From contig NC_061469.1 of NCBI RefSeq assembly GCF_022581195.2, positions 3,658,001 to 3,722,000 of the forward strand: DNA of 64,000 nt. Reading direction: 5' to 3'. This DNA comes from Helicoverpa zea. Lineage: Eukaryota; Arthropoda; Insecta; Lepidoptera; Noctuidae. The notes beneath the pieces were generated by a model. That model saw nothing but the letters and a program-made list of their open reading frames with translations, was not told the DNA's origin and searched no databases. The first letter of the stretch is position 1, and the number at the start of each line of letters is the position of its first letter. The translations under genes were made by a program, and so were the position numbers. Below are positions 47,401 to 59,979 of the stretch, piece by piece.

Positions 47401-50369
47401 GATTTCAAATTGGAGTGGCATTAGACCGGTCGAGTCGAGTGACAAGTATAGTGTAGCTAGAACTGGGTCAGCCGACTAGGTTAGATGCATCGATCTTGTG
47501 CATAAGGTTCTTAAATTGGCTTGTGAAATGTAAGAAATGATAATTTTTATGCACGTGTTTCTTTCTGCATTCGAATGTTGTTATCGATTTAGTAAAGATT
47601 ATGATCAAATGTCGGGTCAACTTCGGTTTTAGGCCCAAGTAAAGCAATATCATAAACATCCATTTTCCTTAAAACAATTGTTTATTTGTGATAAAAAAAA
47701 TATAGTTTAAAAAAACGGTCGTACCTATATAACTTTTGTCGTTGAACTTGAGCCTATGTAAGTTAACAGTAAAAAAAACTTACGTTTAAGTTGTCAGTGA
47801 ACTTAGGCCATAGAAATGCTGAATAGACGTTCTTAGTCAAAACACATTGCAGACAAAAACTCCATAGCAACTACTCTATGCAACATATAAATAGTTTTTG
47901 CTGATAATCAGTTACCAACAAGCACAGTGATTATCTTATTACACCATAATTGTGCACAACTGCAAGTCTCATGTATTTCACACACAAACACAAACATATG
48001 TGCTACACCTATGTAATGATGTCGGAAGATGTTACAAAGTGAACTGTGTAATTGGAGGAAGCTGTGCATGTGTGTGTCAGTGCACATACACGTGCAAGTG
48101 TGTGGGTTTCGAAGGGGGAATATCTTGGATTTGATCTACGGTTTATGTTTGTTGTATTCGAATAAGGAACGCAATATTCTTGGAGATGGTATTGTGTGGA
48201 CATGGTTTTCGTTTGTTTGTAGTAAAAATTTTTTGACTGTGGACTTTCTTCGGATCCTTTTTTTATAGATCACTTTGCCTCTCCTACATTTGAAGTTCAT
48301 CGGATTTTATTTTTGCTCCTATAGATTTGGGTACCATAGTTATGTGGACCAACATGAAACTGCAAGCGAGACAATAAAAAAGAACACCACTTATTTTGTA
48401 TCACCCCTTACAAACAAAGCAATGAGGACGAGATTGAAAACTTACCTCGTAATTCAACAAAGGCAAGTCAAAAATTTGCAACACAATCTTCTACCAGGAT
48501 ATCAAATTTAGAGCACAATCTACTATTATGCAACATCGTAGCTTAAAGGTGGCTTCAAAGGAGTGGCTTTGACATCCTATCTGGTTGCTAGGCAACTACA
48601 GGTAGATGAGTTTACGTCGTAGAAGGGGGTAGGTACTCCCCGTTTCGGCTTGTTCCCATCAGCTCCACAAATTCCTTCCTAAGGGGTCCAAAGCGAAAAA
48701 AACAATTAGGTATTTAACAATAATAGAATCCTTCCCCTGAGCTCCAAAAGATTTTAAGTACGAGACGTAATTTTGATATTTGCTGACGATACTCGAAATT
48801 TTTTAGAGCCATGTGGAAGGAATTGAAGGTTATATTTTATTTTTTTTATTTTGTTCTACAAAATTTTGGACCCAAGTGGAAGAAATGTATGAAAGAAAAT
48901 TTTGCTAACAGATAACAACGTGTTTTGGGTAAATGGGTACAAGCCCCCGTTTCACCCTTATGTGCATTATTGCATCGACAGGCTTAACGGACGGCCGAGC
49001 TAAGAAATACGATGCATGAGATTGGAAGCTACAGACTTCGAGAAATGGCTGTTACAAGATTGATGCTCCGGTGAACTTAATTAATATGTTGTGGGTATAA
49101 TTTCACTCTGTATTTGTAACAATGGTGTATGATAATGCTGTCTAACATTTTGCATTTATTAATTTAAATTCTATGAAAAATGTAAGTGTCTCATCATCAT
49201 AAGCCTAATATTGACCTCCTGAAAGGCACAGGGCTCTTCTTAAACATAGAAGGAATAAGCGATTGCTTAGTGCGGATTTTAAATGCTCAAGATGTTTCCG
49301 AAACAGGGTAAATAATAGCCTATGTACTTTCTCAGGTTTTAAACTATCATATCTGTGTAAATCTTTGAATCGTTGAATGGTTATGTCGCGAAAGCGATAT
49401 CAGTAACGATCACTGACACATACTAAGTAAAGCACATCGTACCAAGTTAATATGCGATCATTGCTATAGTTATTTATAGAAACTTAAAAACAGGTCTGCA
49501 GCTTATAAATAAAATCGTTGGAGTAGCCTTTGTTTCGAGATCCAGTCTGTTAGGCAAAAAATGAACACGTTATATTAATTAATTGGGTACGAGTATTTAA
49601 TCATTTTGTCTTCACGTGTTGTAGCTGCTACATAATTTAAACTAAAACAGCAAGTTGGACTCTCGCAAGAAGGTCCGATACCATTCAAGCATCACATACA
49701 TACAATAAAAATATTATAAAGATATTCCGGTACATAAAAATATTGACAACTTAATATATGACACATAGGCCTACAATTTGCTGTTTGTTTTTCTACTACA
49801 CTATTATTTTCCCCGCAGATACAGCATCATAAAAAAGCCAAATCTAATCAACTATGGAAAAGTACCAGTTTTAAGATTTAAGAGTATTTGTAGAAACGAG
49901 CCAATAACCTCGGAGAAGTCGAGGGCAAAAGCCAGTTGTATCTATAAGGAAAAGCGTCAAGATGTCTACCAATACAGATTGCAGACAGTAAGTAGACAGC
50001 GAATACCATTTCTTTGCCTTCTTTTGTTTTAAATATAACTCGCTAGCTGTCTGTCTGGACGCTTGTAAAGATGTTTGAAGCAACGTTCCTGCTACTAATG
50101 TGTTGATGGAGATCTTTTGAATAATTAATGTCTTTTATAATGTAATTAGATAACTAATGAATTATACAGAAGGATGGTATATTAATTGTGGAATTTATAA
50201 TATATAATTTAATATATATTGGATTGTGTAAAAGTCGATATGGTTAGTAAGAATGTTATTTGTGAGATGACTGCAGATAGAAAGAGAATAACATGCTGCG
50301 CCGACCCCAAATAAAGCTGGGATAAGGGCAGGTGGAAGATGATGATGATGGTATTTGATAAACCTGATT
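44411..50369. other. Long non-coding stretch
   Basis: AT-rich with no supported gene. Repeat traces: a decayed minus-strand SINE family 1 body (about 44985-45130), a decayed RTE tail in minus orientation (49192-49265) and a SINE 3' fragment with (gat)n (50295-50352). A run of tgtgtg/cacac words near 47980-48100 gives several short overlapping frames without meaning. Confidence 0.45.
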
Positions 50370-50479
50370 GGTCTAACTACAAAAAAGTTAAACAGGCGTT
50401 AGTCACGTGTGAATATTCTCTGTATAAAATTTATTGAAACACGTGACGAATGACTGTCTAACTTTTTTGTAGTAAGACC
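50370..50479. mobile_element. 110-bp MITE
   Basis: The ends ggtctaactacaaaaaagtt and aacttttttgtagtaagacc are 26-base inverted repeats with few mismatches. The interior is AT-rich with a cacgtg-like inverted pair (cacgtgtg and cacgtgac). The ends resemble those of the MITE family at 26052, 52150 and 62821 (ctac(t)acaaaaac), so it may be a relative. Confidence 0.75.
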
Positions 50480-52149
50480 AAATATATCCAATTAATAAGG
50501 TTAATGAACTTTTGTAATATTAGTATTTCAATTGGCACTTTGAAAAAAAAACAACACTACAGAAAACTGGAATAAAAACTTTTTTTGGGAGATTTTATAA
50601 AATAATTTTGCCTTAAGGCCGCTAATCCGACTTGCACTTGACCTTGACTGCTTTTTTCCGATTTTAGAACGATGTAAAATTAACCTAACTATCAAAGATA
50701 AACTCACATAACATGTCATATTTAATCAAACATATTAACATACAGTAATTAATTAATCAGAAACTATTAACTAAGTAATAATAAATTAAATAAGACAGTC
50801 TTATCAACAGAATCACGTCAATAAATGAAAGACCTTTTGGTCTAGACCTTTGCAGAATAAATTAATGTTTCATTGACAAAGTAAAATGACTGTGACGGTA
50901 TACAGAATTTTATTGAAAAAGGTTAGTAAGTCGCGGTATTGAACTTGTAGAATTGCGTAAGTGAGCTGAAAATTTTACAACTACTATTTGGTGCTTGTAA
51001 ATGTAACTTGTGCACTTGGAGAGGCCTATGTCCAGCAGTGGACTGCTATAGGCTGATGATGATGATGATGAAATGTAACTTGTATTAACGCTCAATCCTT
51101 CTCTGTGTGAGTGGGGGCCTGTGCCTAGCTAGTGGGACGATAAAAGGCTGATGATGACTTAGAATTGCAATTTAGGTATACAGGTATACTCGGTAACTGT
51201 AATTGTAAGTAATTTGATTTAGATTTGGACTAAAAGTTGATGTTTAAGATTTTTTTTGGAGAATGATATATATAAAATAGAATAGAAGGAAAATATGTAT
51301 TGTAAATAAATTTTCGTATCAATCTTTAAAAAAAAAAATATAAAAAAAATAGAAGGAATATGTTTCAAACTTAATAATTGTTTTTAGCAAGTTATTATTT
51401 AAAACTAAAATTAAACTTTTATTTAGCTTAAAAGTAATCTGTCTTCATTTTGTTTTACTCCTCGGTATTTACATAATAATTACCACTTATGTTTTTTTAT
51501 TCAAGTGCACCTTTGCAACTTTTTTTTGTTTCGTTACTAAAATAAAAAGATATACCTATAGTTACTCCAAAATATATTTTTATTTTATTTCTTTGTTCTT
51601 TGTGTTACGCTTAATGGCTATTTAACACAACTGACTGCCATGGAACATCATAGAAAAAAATTGCCAGTAACATTAGACCTTGTTTTGTACCGAACTCTAA
51701 CACTCTTGTAGTTCTACTTAAAGTAGCGTATGATTAATACCGACATGCGCTTGACCATGCAAAATTGTTAAACGAATGATTTATCCTTGAAGATTGATTT
51801 GTATTTTTTATCTAAATTGCTGATTCGTGATTTATTTGACGGTTCATCTCGTGCACAACGATCGATTGATAAATGACTCATTAAAGATTACATTTATTTT
51901 ATCGATAAAAACTAATTAGTAAGAAGATATTTATTGCGTAGTTATTTTACTTTAAGAGCGGCTAAGAGGATAACTGAGAAGGTGCTTTGAAGGGAGAAAT
52001 TAATTAATAGGTAAGACTATATTTACCTTAACATTTACCTGTACCTAGCAAATAATAAGGTACATTTACCTTACATTAACCTATTTCTTAGGTACAGATA
52101 AATGTGGAATTAAACATTGTCTGTGCCTAAGTAATCTGTTCCTTAATGG
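50480..52149. other. Non-coding stretch with RTE tails
   Basis: At 51015-51070 (gagaggcctatgtccagcag with a (gat)n end) and 51090-51160 (agtgggacgataaaaggctg) there are two short RTE-type LINE ends. A poly-A/AT run lies at 51325-51350. No gene is supported. Confidence 0.5.
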
Positions 52150-52289
52150 CCTTACTACAAAAACTTTAAACCCTGTTTTACACTTGTCTAATAAAATTTT
52201 GGCTGCAAAATGAACCATATGTCAACGTCATAATTTGTCATTTTTTTAGACAAGGCATAAACTGACGTTTAAAAGTTTTTGTGGTAAGG
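52150..52289 (+). mobile_element. Small MITE, copy 2
   Basis: Almost identical to the copy at 26052-26190 along its 140 bases, with the same inverted ends. Confidence 0.88.
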
Positions 52290-52539
52290 CGGTAAGTGTT
52301 TATTTACCTTGTTTCCACAGCAAAATTACTAACCGCAAAACCGGTGCAGTAAAAATTCCCAGTGTGCGAAAAATGTCACAGAATGGAAAAAAGGACCATA
52401 GGGAAGGCTATACCGTATAGACACGTTTTCCCATATAAGCCGTAGCTTATAAAAAAGAGCTCCTACTTTTTCACCTATGGTGGCTAAACCCCGTGGAAGT
52501 GACAACGATCACACTTTGCACCCACAGGGAAAAATATTC

Positions 52540-52745
52540 CACCACTAGTTGTTTTGACGCGGTTTCACCCGCGTGCCGTGGGAACTACTGCCTTTACGAG
52601 GATAAAATATCGCTTGTATTACTCGGGAAGAGTGTAGCTTTCCAACGGTGAAAGAATTTTCCAAATCGGGTCAGTAGTTTCGGAGCCTTTAGGGTACAAA
52701 CAAAGAGACAAAAAAATGAGTGCTCTTTATTATATTAGTATAGAT
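52540..52745 (-). mobile_element. Common lepidopteran interspersed repeat, inverted
   Basis: It starts gacgcggtttcacccgcgtg and ends tattatattagtatagata, including gggtcagtagtttcggagc. It is the reverse orientation of the repeat type at 35085-35300, more diverged. Confidence 0.5.
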
Positions 52746-53380
52746 AAATCGGTGCAAAACTTCATACCGATTACTTCCGATCGAATTGGCGTGACACAGC
52801 TCAAGAACATAATCATAATCGATTCATAAAATCGAGATGCTCAGGTGTCACGTCGGGCGGTCGGAACGTCGTATTAAATGACAATATATGATGACTGATG
52901 ATGACAGTGCTGTACAAATGTACATGTACCATGAATATGAATTAATGCTGTATGATATATTTGTACTATAATATATTATATGATGTATTGAGATATTGTA
53001 GTCAGAAATGGATGCTACTAATATTATAAATGCGATGTAGAGATGTCTGTTAGAAAGTAAGACGCGCTAAAACCACGGATTCTGACGGCAGTTATATAGC
53101 TTGTATATCAGAATAATTATGCTGCTTTTTATACATGTGTGGCTAGTATTCCTTTCAGGACCCTTCAACGTTTAGTTGAACAATTATTATGCATTGTTTG
53201 AGTTAAATAATAACCTGCGATGCCCTTTGCTATTTCGTACGAAAACACAACCTTAGCCCGTATTAAAGAGCATTAAGTCTTTGAAGACGAGAAAAAAATA
53301 ACGTACCTTTTTTAAAATCGTTTATTTCTTGAGGCTTGAGAACTAACTCAGGGTACCTTTGAGATCCAGTTTGTTATTAT

Positions 53381-53515
53381 CATGATCATCATCATCATCA
53401 TCATCATCTCAGCCATAGGACATCCACTGCTGAGCATAGGCCTCCCCCTTAGATCTCCACAGATACGTGTTGGAGGCGACCTGCATCCAGCGTCTTCCGG
53501 CGACCTTTATAAGGT
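53381..53515 (-). mobile_element. RTE-type LINE 3' end
   Basis: A (atc)n run, then catccactgctgagcatagg, cctcccccttagatctccac and gacctgcatccagcgtcttc. This is the reverse complement of an RTE-like LINE terminus with its trinucleotide tail. Confidence 0.65.
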
Positions 53516-54275
53516 TTGTTGTTCTTATGATTTCAGCAAAATATAGTTTAGTTTGGAACTGTTCTAATTACAATATCATGTTCTTATCTTACATGTTTAA
53601 GCTATCAATAACATTAGATATATACGTAGATATTATATGCTTATCGTTTTTTATTTGTAATCGATTCCTGTATTGCTAAATAATCTTGGAACAATTTTTT
53701 TTTTCAAATATTATTACAAAAAATGTTTATTGATCATGATGCGGATTAAATTGCGTACCTAATCAAATCATCGATCGATATATGACGTCTTTTGATTGAA
53801 ATTGAATACAATTTTTTGTACACATTACAGTTTTTGTTTAGTTTTGTACTGGTTGGGTAATGGCCGGTTTCTGGGAAAAGGGTTACTGTATCTGGCTTAT
53901 ATTTGGTGAAAATGTGTAATGGACTTTACTGCGTACCTATTACATACCGGTACCTATAATAAACCGAAAAACAAGTAAGTACTTTTGCCACATTTATCAG
54001 TTCGGCAACTTAAAAACTATAGCATGGATTCTGATGCGGTTTCCATCATTGGATAAAGTCATGCATGAGGAAAGGTTAAATAAAATAAATATATCCAATA
54101 TATTGTTCTTTTATGGGTTTTAGATTAGCTACTAGTTTAACACAGGTAATTAAATTGCTATCTATAAATAATGTTCAAGTTTAATTTGTTACGTGTCCAA
54201 CAAATAAAACTTGTCATACCTATAGTCTTTGAGTCCTTAAGATATTGATATATGTATAATCAATTAATATGAAAA
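53516..54275. other. Non-coding stretch
   Basis: AT-rich, nothing supported. Confidence 0.45.
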
Positions 54276-54674
54276 AAAAAAAAACTAAAAAACACGCTTT
54301 TTATAGAAAACCGAACTAAAAAATAGCAAATAAATTTTAATGAATTTAAATTAAGAAAATAGTGTTCAAAATTTCAATGAATATAAATTAATAATAGTGT
54401 GAATACAAAAAAAAATATTTAAAAAAGCGTGGGGTGCTTTTTAAGGTCATATCGAAATGAAAATCACTCTACTCATATCTGTCAATAAAATATTTATAAC
54501 TATTGACACCATGCACCACACGCTTTTTTAAATATTTTTTTTTGTATTCACACTATTATTAATTTATATTCATTGAAATTTTGAACACTATTTTCTTAAT
54601 TTAAATTCATTAAAATTTATTTGCTATTTTTTAGTTCGGTTTTCTATAAAAAGCGTGTTTTTTAGTTTTTTTTT
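54276..54674. repeat. Nearly perfect long inverted repeat (hairpin)
   Basis: Arms 54276-54437 and 54513-54674 (162 bases each) match with one mismatch by eye, around a 75-base loop. The arms are AT-rich with aagcgtgt words at both ends. There is no coding capacity. A transcript would fold into a long double-stranded RNA. Confidence 0.9.
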
Positions 54675-55580
54675 AAAACTATTATTTATTTTCTACTTTT
54701 TAGTTTGAATTATTTATAATAGCTTTTTAATTTTAAACTATTGCACGACTCGTGATGCGAAGCATCAGAGAGTGCTTTACGATCTAAAAAAATCTTTCGC
54801 CTTATTTTGGCAACTATTTTTAGTATTATAGCCTTGTTAGTTAAAGGAATCAAGATATTTTGCATTTTCTGTTTTTTAGTTTGTTTTGTTTTTTTAAAGT
54901 AGATTTAGTTTTTTTTTAAACTATTATTTGTTTTGTAGAATTAAAATTCTCTTTAGTATACAAAAATTTGACAATATTAGAGAAAACGGCTAAAGATAAT
55001 TATTGGAAATAAAAATTAACAACGAGTCCTGCCTTATCGACTGTTGTTTCCTAGCTAAGCTACTAGGTGATCTGCTGACCTACTAGTACACAAGATGGGG
55101 TGATGATAAATAAAACCTCCTCTGTGCACTGTTCTAAGCTGGTATATTAAAGTCTTACAAAAAAAACATTTTGTCTTAGAGTATCTTGTAACGAAACCAT
55201 AGCGCGCATTTAAACGCGACAACGCCATCTATCGAGCGAGTAGGAAGCATTCAAATGTTAGTCGCAAACATACCGAAAATGAACTAAGGATGAACTATAC
55301 TTAAAAACATTTGAACTACATAATTTGCACTTGTACTGTATACATTAAATTCGAACAAAATTTACACATTATGACTCATATACAATGAATATATACATAA
55401 TAAATATAACAATTTGACCTTATACTAACAAAGTTTAAATATGAATAACAATATTATCTTAAAATAATTAACATAGATATGGAAAGACAATTTAACAATA
55501 TTGTGATTTTGTACATTTGATCTAAAAGTAAAGTAGTAAATATTTGTTGTATACTTGATTTTAAACATATGTAAAGTGTA
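54675..55580. other. Non-coding stretch
   Basis: AT-rich, including gcacgactcgtgatgcgaag at 54742-54765. No gene or clear element. Confidence 0.4.
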
Positions 55581-56725
55581 AATCTAGACACACGGCAGTG
55601 TGTCCGCCAAGTTCGAGCAAAAAAAGCGACACACCGGCCGTGGGTTATATTACACGAACCATTTCGGGCCAAATTCGACCCCCCTGTAACTCAAAATCTA
55701 TTTTATTTACGCATATCAAATTTCTAGTATCTGTTGAGACCCCCTCACTTATCTAAAATACAAAATTTTATTAATATATCTTTTGTAGGTCTTGAGATAT
55801 TGACGTCAGAAAATCGCTATTTTTACTATACACTCACTGACTGACTGACTCACTCATCAAAAACCTAGACCACTTCCAATGGTCGTATTGACTTGAAATT
55901 TGGCATGGAGGTAGGTCTTTATGTCAAGGTAAAGGAAAAAATCTGAAAATGGCCAAGTGTGAGTCGGTTTCAAAATAATGAAGGTGTTTTATACCCGGTG
56001 TAAATTTATACCCCTAAGGAACTAAAACGAACTAAATTTATCTATATTTATATAATATATCTTCGAATGGTACAAAGGTTTGTATTTAGTCAAAGTAAAG
56101 TAAAAATCTGAAAAAGGCCAAGTGTGAATCACTTTCGAAAATAACGAATGTGTAACTTTGATCCACGAACATAATATATGATAACATGTCATGTCAGTCA
56201 GTTGGTAAATCTAGTCCATTTAGTTAATCTAGTTCATTTCTTTGTAAGAAACATAGTGCATATTAAAAAATCTAAAAGATAGTATAAATGAGACATTTCT
56301 TTAACTAACTTCATCATAAGAAAAAAATAAAATAAACAACCTTACAAAAATAAATGAAATCCCACCCAAAACAAAAATGTGAAAGACTGCCAAGTTCGAT
56401 AATATGGGAATGCTTCGCCTATAAAAGAAGTGAGATCTGAATAAGTACCAAGTTCCATACACATACCTCAGTTAAAAATAGTTACTTTTTAATGATGTTA
56501 CTTGGCAAGTTTTAATAGAAAATTAAATACTTGATTCATTGCGTTTAGTAGGTTTATAACAAGGTGTATGAAAACTTGCCAAGTAACATCATTAAAAAGT
56601 AACTATTTTTAACTGAGGTATGTGTATGGAACTTGGTACTTATTCAGATCTCACTTCTTTTATAGGCGAAGCATTCCCATATTATCGAACTTGGCAGTCT
56701 TTCACATTTTTGTTTTGGGTGGGTT
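55581..56725 (-). mobile_element. 1.15 kb hairpin-bearing repeat, copy B
   Basis: The inverted second copy of 24132-25281, similar across its full length. The hairpin arms are 56361-56513 and 56571-56723 (153 bases each). The two copies lie about 30 kb apart in opposite orientation. Confidence 0.85.
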
Positions 56726-56932
56726 TCTTCTAAAATAACATGCGTAAAACATAAAACTTATTCAACTACGGGTAAAATACATATTTTGGATGTTGGTCTC
56801 TTGATGGTTGAGGATTTGGTGCGTAACGTGACGACACGGGTGATATTACGAATAGTTGTCACTATCCATACAAGTGGGAAGTTCTCATCAATACAAAGAA
56901 TATAAGTCCAAACGAGGTATTTTACATATTCA

Positions 56933-57260
56933 GTTTATTTGTTTATTTACTCAGTTGTCGAGTTCCCTCGACTTTCTCTGGTCTCCATCATCAGGTCAGC
57001 TCCCAACCTTCACTGTTGCATAGGTTTTGTCAATACAAATAATTTAAGCCCAAACACGAGGTTTACATATTCAGTTGTCGAGTTCCCTCGACTTTCTCTG
57101 GTCTCCATCATCAGGTCAGCTCCAAACCTTCACTGTTGCAAAGGTCTTGTCAATACAAATAATTTAAGCCCAAACACGAGGTAGTTTACATATTCAGTTG
57201 TCGAGTTCCCTGGACCCTCTCTGGTCTCCATCATCAGGTCAGCTCCAAATCTTCACAGTT
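56933..57260 (+). repeat. Direct tandem repeat, unit about 122 bp, about 2.5 copies
   Basis: Each unit carries tcagttgtcgagttccctcg, ctggtctccatcatcaggtc, agctcc and aaataatttaagcccaaacac. The first two are nearly identical and the third is cut short. The open frame over this part is only the repeat read twice. Confidence 0.85.
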
Positions 57261-57660
57261 GAATAGTGCTTTTAGGCGTACACCTGAGTGTCAAGTTTTT
57301 ACCCTATGTATGCCTACAACTTTCGAAGGTTGCCCTCGATTTCTCAGGGTTTCCATCATCAGATCCTGACCTGATGACTATGGGACCAACTGGCAGCTAT
57401 TCCGAGTCGAACAAAAAAGAATCACGTAGATCGGTCTATAAACCTCGGAGTAATCAATGTGTATGTGTAACCTCCTCCTTTTTGGGAAGTCGGTTAAAAA
57501 TGGAATAATTTTATCAAATTAGTGTATTGTCATCGGTCCTCAATAAATCTACAAAGTTTGAACGAAATCTGGCCATTTAAAGTGGGTTAAAATCGCGCCC
57601 AAAGAAGTCGGTTACAAACATACAAACATACAGGTGAAGCTAATAAAAAGCGTGTAAAAA
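57261..57660 (+). mobile_element. Interspersed repeat following the tandem units
   Basis: It carries the related words cctcgatttctcagggtttc and catcatcagatcctgacctg, then gggaagtcggttaaaaatgg and aagaagtcggttacaaacat. It is probably the body of the same interspersed element as the tandem units before it. The superfamily is unknown. Confidence 0.45.
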
Positions 57661-59402
57661 CATTGTTCTTTATGCACGGAAATCTTAATGTACATTTACA
57701 TACTATTTAATCTTTGTAGATTTATGATGCTTGTGATATGAAATGATAAAATTATGTTATCTCAGAACTAGCTGAGCACCATGTTTTGTATAATTTTCAT
57801 AATTAGGTGAATACTTCATAATATAACATGTTTGGTATGTATATGTTGTTTAAGTAATTCTTTGAATAAGAACTCGTATAATTTAAAGTATCGCTTTTAG
57901 GAACTCTTTGAGGAAAAAACACAAAGGCTGTACCTATCGTTTTTTTTGTCAAAACATTAGGCATAACTTAAAGGTTTTGTTTGTTTTATCAAACTATCTT
58001 CAGTCCACATTATATCTAATTTTATCATTTGTTTTGAGTCTCAAATTCCTTTAGATATTTGTGTTCTTTTAAAGTGCAGACTTCAGAAATCGGACTAAAA
58101 TTGACTTTTTACCTAGGCACACGTTACAAATTGTACGTTCTATTAATAGACTAGACATAGTATGGGCAAATTGTTATCCAAACAAACTGTCGATTAATAA
58201 TGCAAAGAATGTAACTATGTTAAGGTTGCATAGAAAATGAAAGAACTGATAAAGTAACGAATACAAAACACGATAGTAATTGTTCATACGATGCCAATGA
58301 AGGTATTTAATATAAAAGTTTCAGGTTTGATTGTCCCAGAAAAATTACTGGCAACAAATAATGTTGAGATTGACACTAAATAGAAGATATGCGCGTTGAT
58401 ATACATACAACCTTTCATTCTGAAAATTATCTTCAGCAAAAGTAATTTTATAAAGACTTCATCTTAAATACAGACGTACTCCTGTCGCTGTCGGGTAAAC
58501 TCAGTGAATTAAGAGTTACTTATTCCGTGCAAAATATTTTGAATTAAGTCGGAAAATTACTTATAGCTCTAGTTTTTTCATAAATATTTATATGGTGTAT
58601 ACTGTTGTAAAGTTATCAATAAAATAATTATCAAGTAGATAATCTCGACCTTATGATCCGTAATTAATCACAGAGTGCTTTATTTCTTTTCCTTGTATGA
58701 GTTCGAAAAATAAGTATCCGTCGCAAACTTTTAGCTGGCCGGTATGCGGTAGTTTGATAAGGCTCATGAGTCAGTATGAAGATGAATGGTAGTACGCGCA
58801 TCACACTGATCAGGTATTTACCCGGTGCAAGACCAACTGAAAACTTTTGACTGGAATCACGACATTCCTAAACTGAATTGCCAAACATCGGGTTAATTGT
58901 CGGCCGACTGTTTATTCTGCAGTGTGTGGTATATTCGAATAAACCTGTTTTTGTATGAAATGGTAAAGTAAGTCAAATTCGCGATAGTGGTGTATTATAT
59001 TTGCACATGTCTGCGTTTGCTTGCATAACCGCCTATTGCCTTGTTTACACGCTAACTTATTGCATAATATTAATGATTTATGAAAAGATGCATTTGTGCA
59101 ACATTCTCATTATTTTGCTAACAGATAGATATATTTTACGAAATTAATAATTCCTTCTAGGCCATTCTTATGCATCAAACGCTTGCCATAATACAAAGTC
59201 CGTTCGTAATATTGTAACTTCGAAAAATACATGAGCTATTTTACGATTTACTCCATAAAACAACACCGTAAAAATTGTCATGATTAGTAACTTTTCCATA
59301 GGACACGTGGAAAGACAATTTCAATTAGAAAATTAGTCTTATAATCAATAAGTCACGATCACAAATGCTAATTGCACGCGAAGTTACAAACAAAACACTC
59401 AC
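57661..59402. other. Non-coding stretch
   Basis: AT-rich and mostly featureless. If the exon at 59403 is real, this is the 5' end of a very long minus-strand intron. Confidence 0.4.
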
Positions 59403-59492
59403 CATGGTTATTAACACGCGTCCGAACCACGTTTTCTTAGAAACGTGAGCGCGCGAAAGACGTGCGGCTCTCGCGACGGCTGAAGAGCAACT
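59403..59492 (-). other. Candidate first exon ending in ATG (possible start of the nucleotidase gene)
   Basis: On the minus strand a GC-richer 90-base segment ends ttaataaccATG at 59403, followed at once by a donor GTGAGT. There is no ATG between the proposed start site (A at 59492 in ggtagttgc) and this one, and the context aaccATGg is good for initiation. The nucleotidase exon 1 at 10749 starts in phase 0 with Lys, so joining them gives M-KLLVATLLAVVAMASG, a complete signal peptide. This is an inference. It would need an intron of about 48.7 kb, and the exon could belong to another minus-strand gene. Confidence 0.35.
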
Positions 59493-59517
59493 ACCAGTAC
59501 TCGGGCATTCCTTGGGC

Positions 59518-59523
59518 AATATA
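59518..59523 (-). promoter_or_regulatory. TATA-like box
   Basis: TATATT on the minus strand (59523 to 59518) lies 31 bases upstream of the proposed start at 59492, the expected spacing. A sharp rise in GC content just downstream fits a promoter-proximal exon. Confidence 0.3.
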
Positions 59524-59726
59524 TGCGTGCGCGCAATTTCATTGATAATGATTATGACGATGTGATAACGCTGAAGGTATTAATTGCCGCTACTGAATCT
59601 TACATGGCCGGACAATCCTGAACGTTTTTTTTATATATTTTTTTTGTTGATGTAGATATTAAATAAATAATAAAAATCATTTCATATCAATATAATAAAA
59701 TATAGATGGATCATATTTAAGAAGAG

Positions 59727-59965
59727 CTCGTGGCTATCATAAGGTTAAGCTACACTTGGTGAGGTCAGTCCGTGGATGGGTGACCACCTTGTCATGGCGA
59801 GTTCTTCCTTCCTTCGGAACGCACGATAAATTGGTGTGTCCCAGCTGTCACTTGAACATCTTTGGCAGTCGTTACGGGTGACCCAAGAAAGTTTGAAAAC
59901 CACTCTTACCAGGGGGTATCGGGTTGCCCGGCAGGTAACTTGGGTTGTGAAAGTCAAATAGGCAG
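59727..59965 (+). mobile_element. SINE with 5S-rRNA-like head
   Basis: The head reads ggttaagctacacttggtga and then ggtcagtccgtggatgggtg, accacctt. This closely follows the internal promoter part of 5S rRNA (gttaagc, ggtcagtacttggatgggtgacc). The body that follows (tggcagtcgttacgggtgac, ggtatcgggttgcccggca, ggcagtcgttcc) is the SINE family 1 body also found behind a tRNA-like head at 11723 and 60496. It is not a functional 5S gene: the 5' half and the normal 3' end are missing. Confidence 0.75.
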
Positions 59966-59979
59966 TCGTTCCATGTAGG

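Noticed and set aside
48029..48268. Cluster of short frames around a tg/ca-rich stretch
   Set aside because: Overlapping frames on both strands with Cys/His/Thr bias from simple sequence. No gene evidence.
53388..53408. CRISPR-like or regulatory direct repeats
   Set aside because: A plain (ATC)n tail of a LINE. No spaced repeats of CRISPR type exist in the window, and none are expected in an insect.
56939..57184. 81-residue plus-strand frame with an internal repeat
   Set aside because: It is the 122-bp tandem repeat read through twice, not a gene.
59735..59810. 5S rRNA gene
   Set aside because: Only the internal promoter part is matched, and it is joined to a SINE body. The 5' half and terminator are missing.
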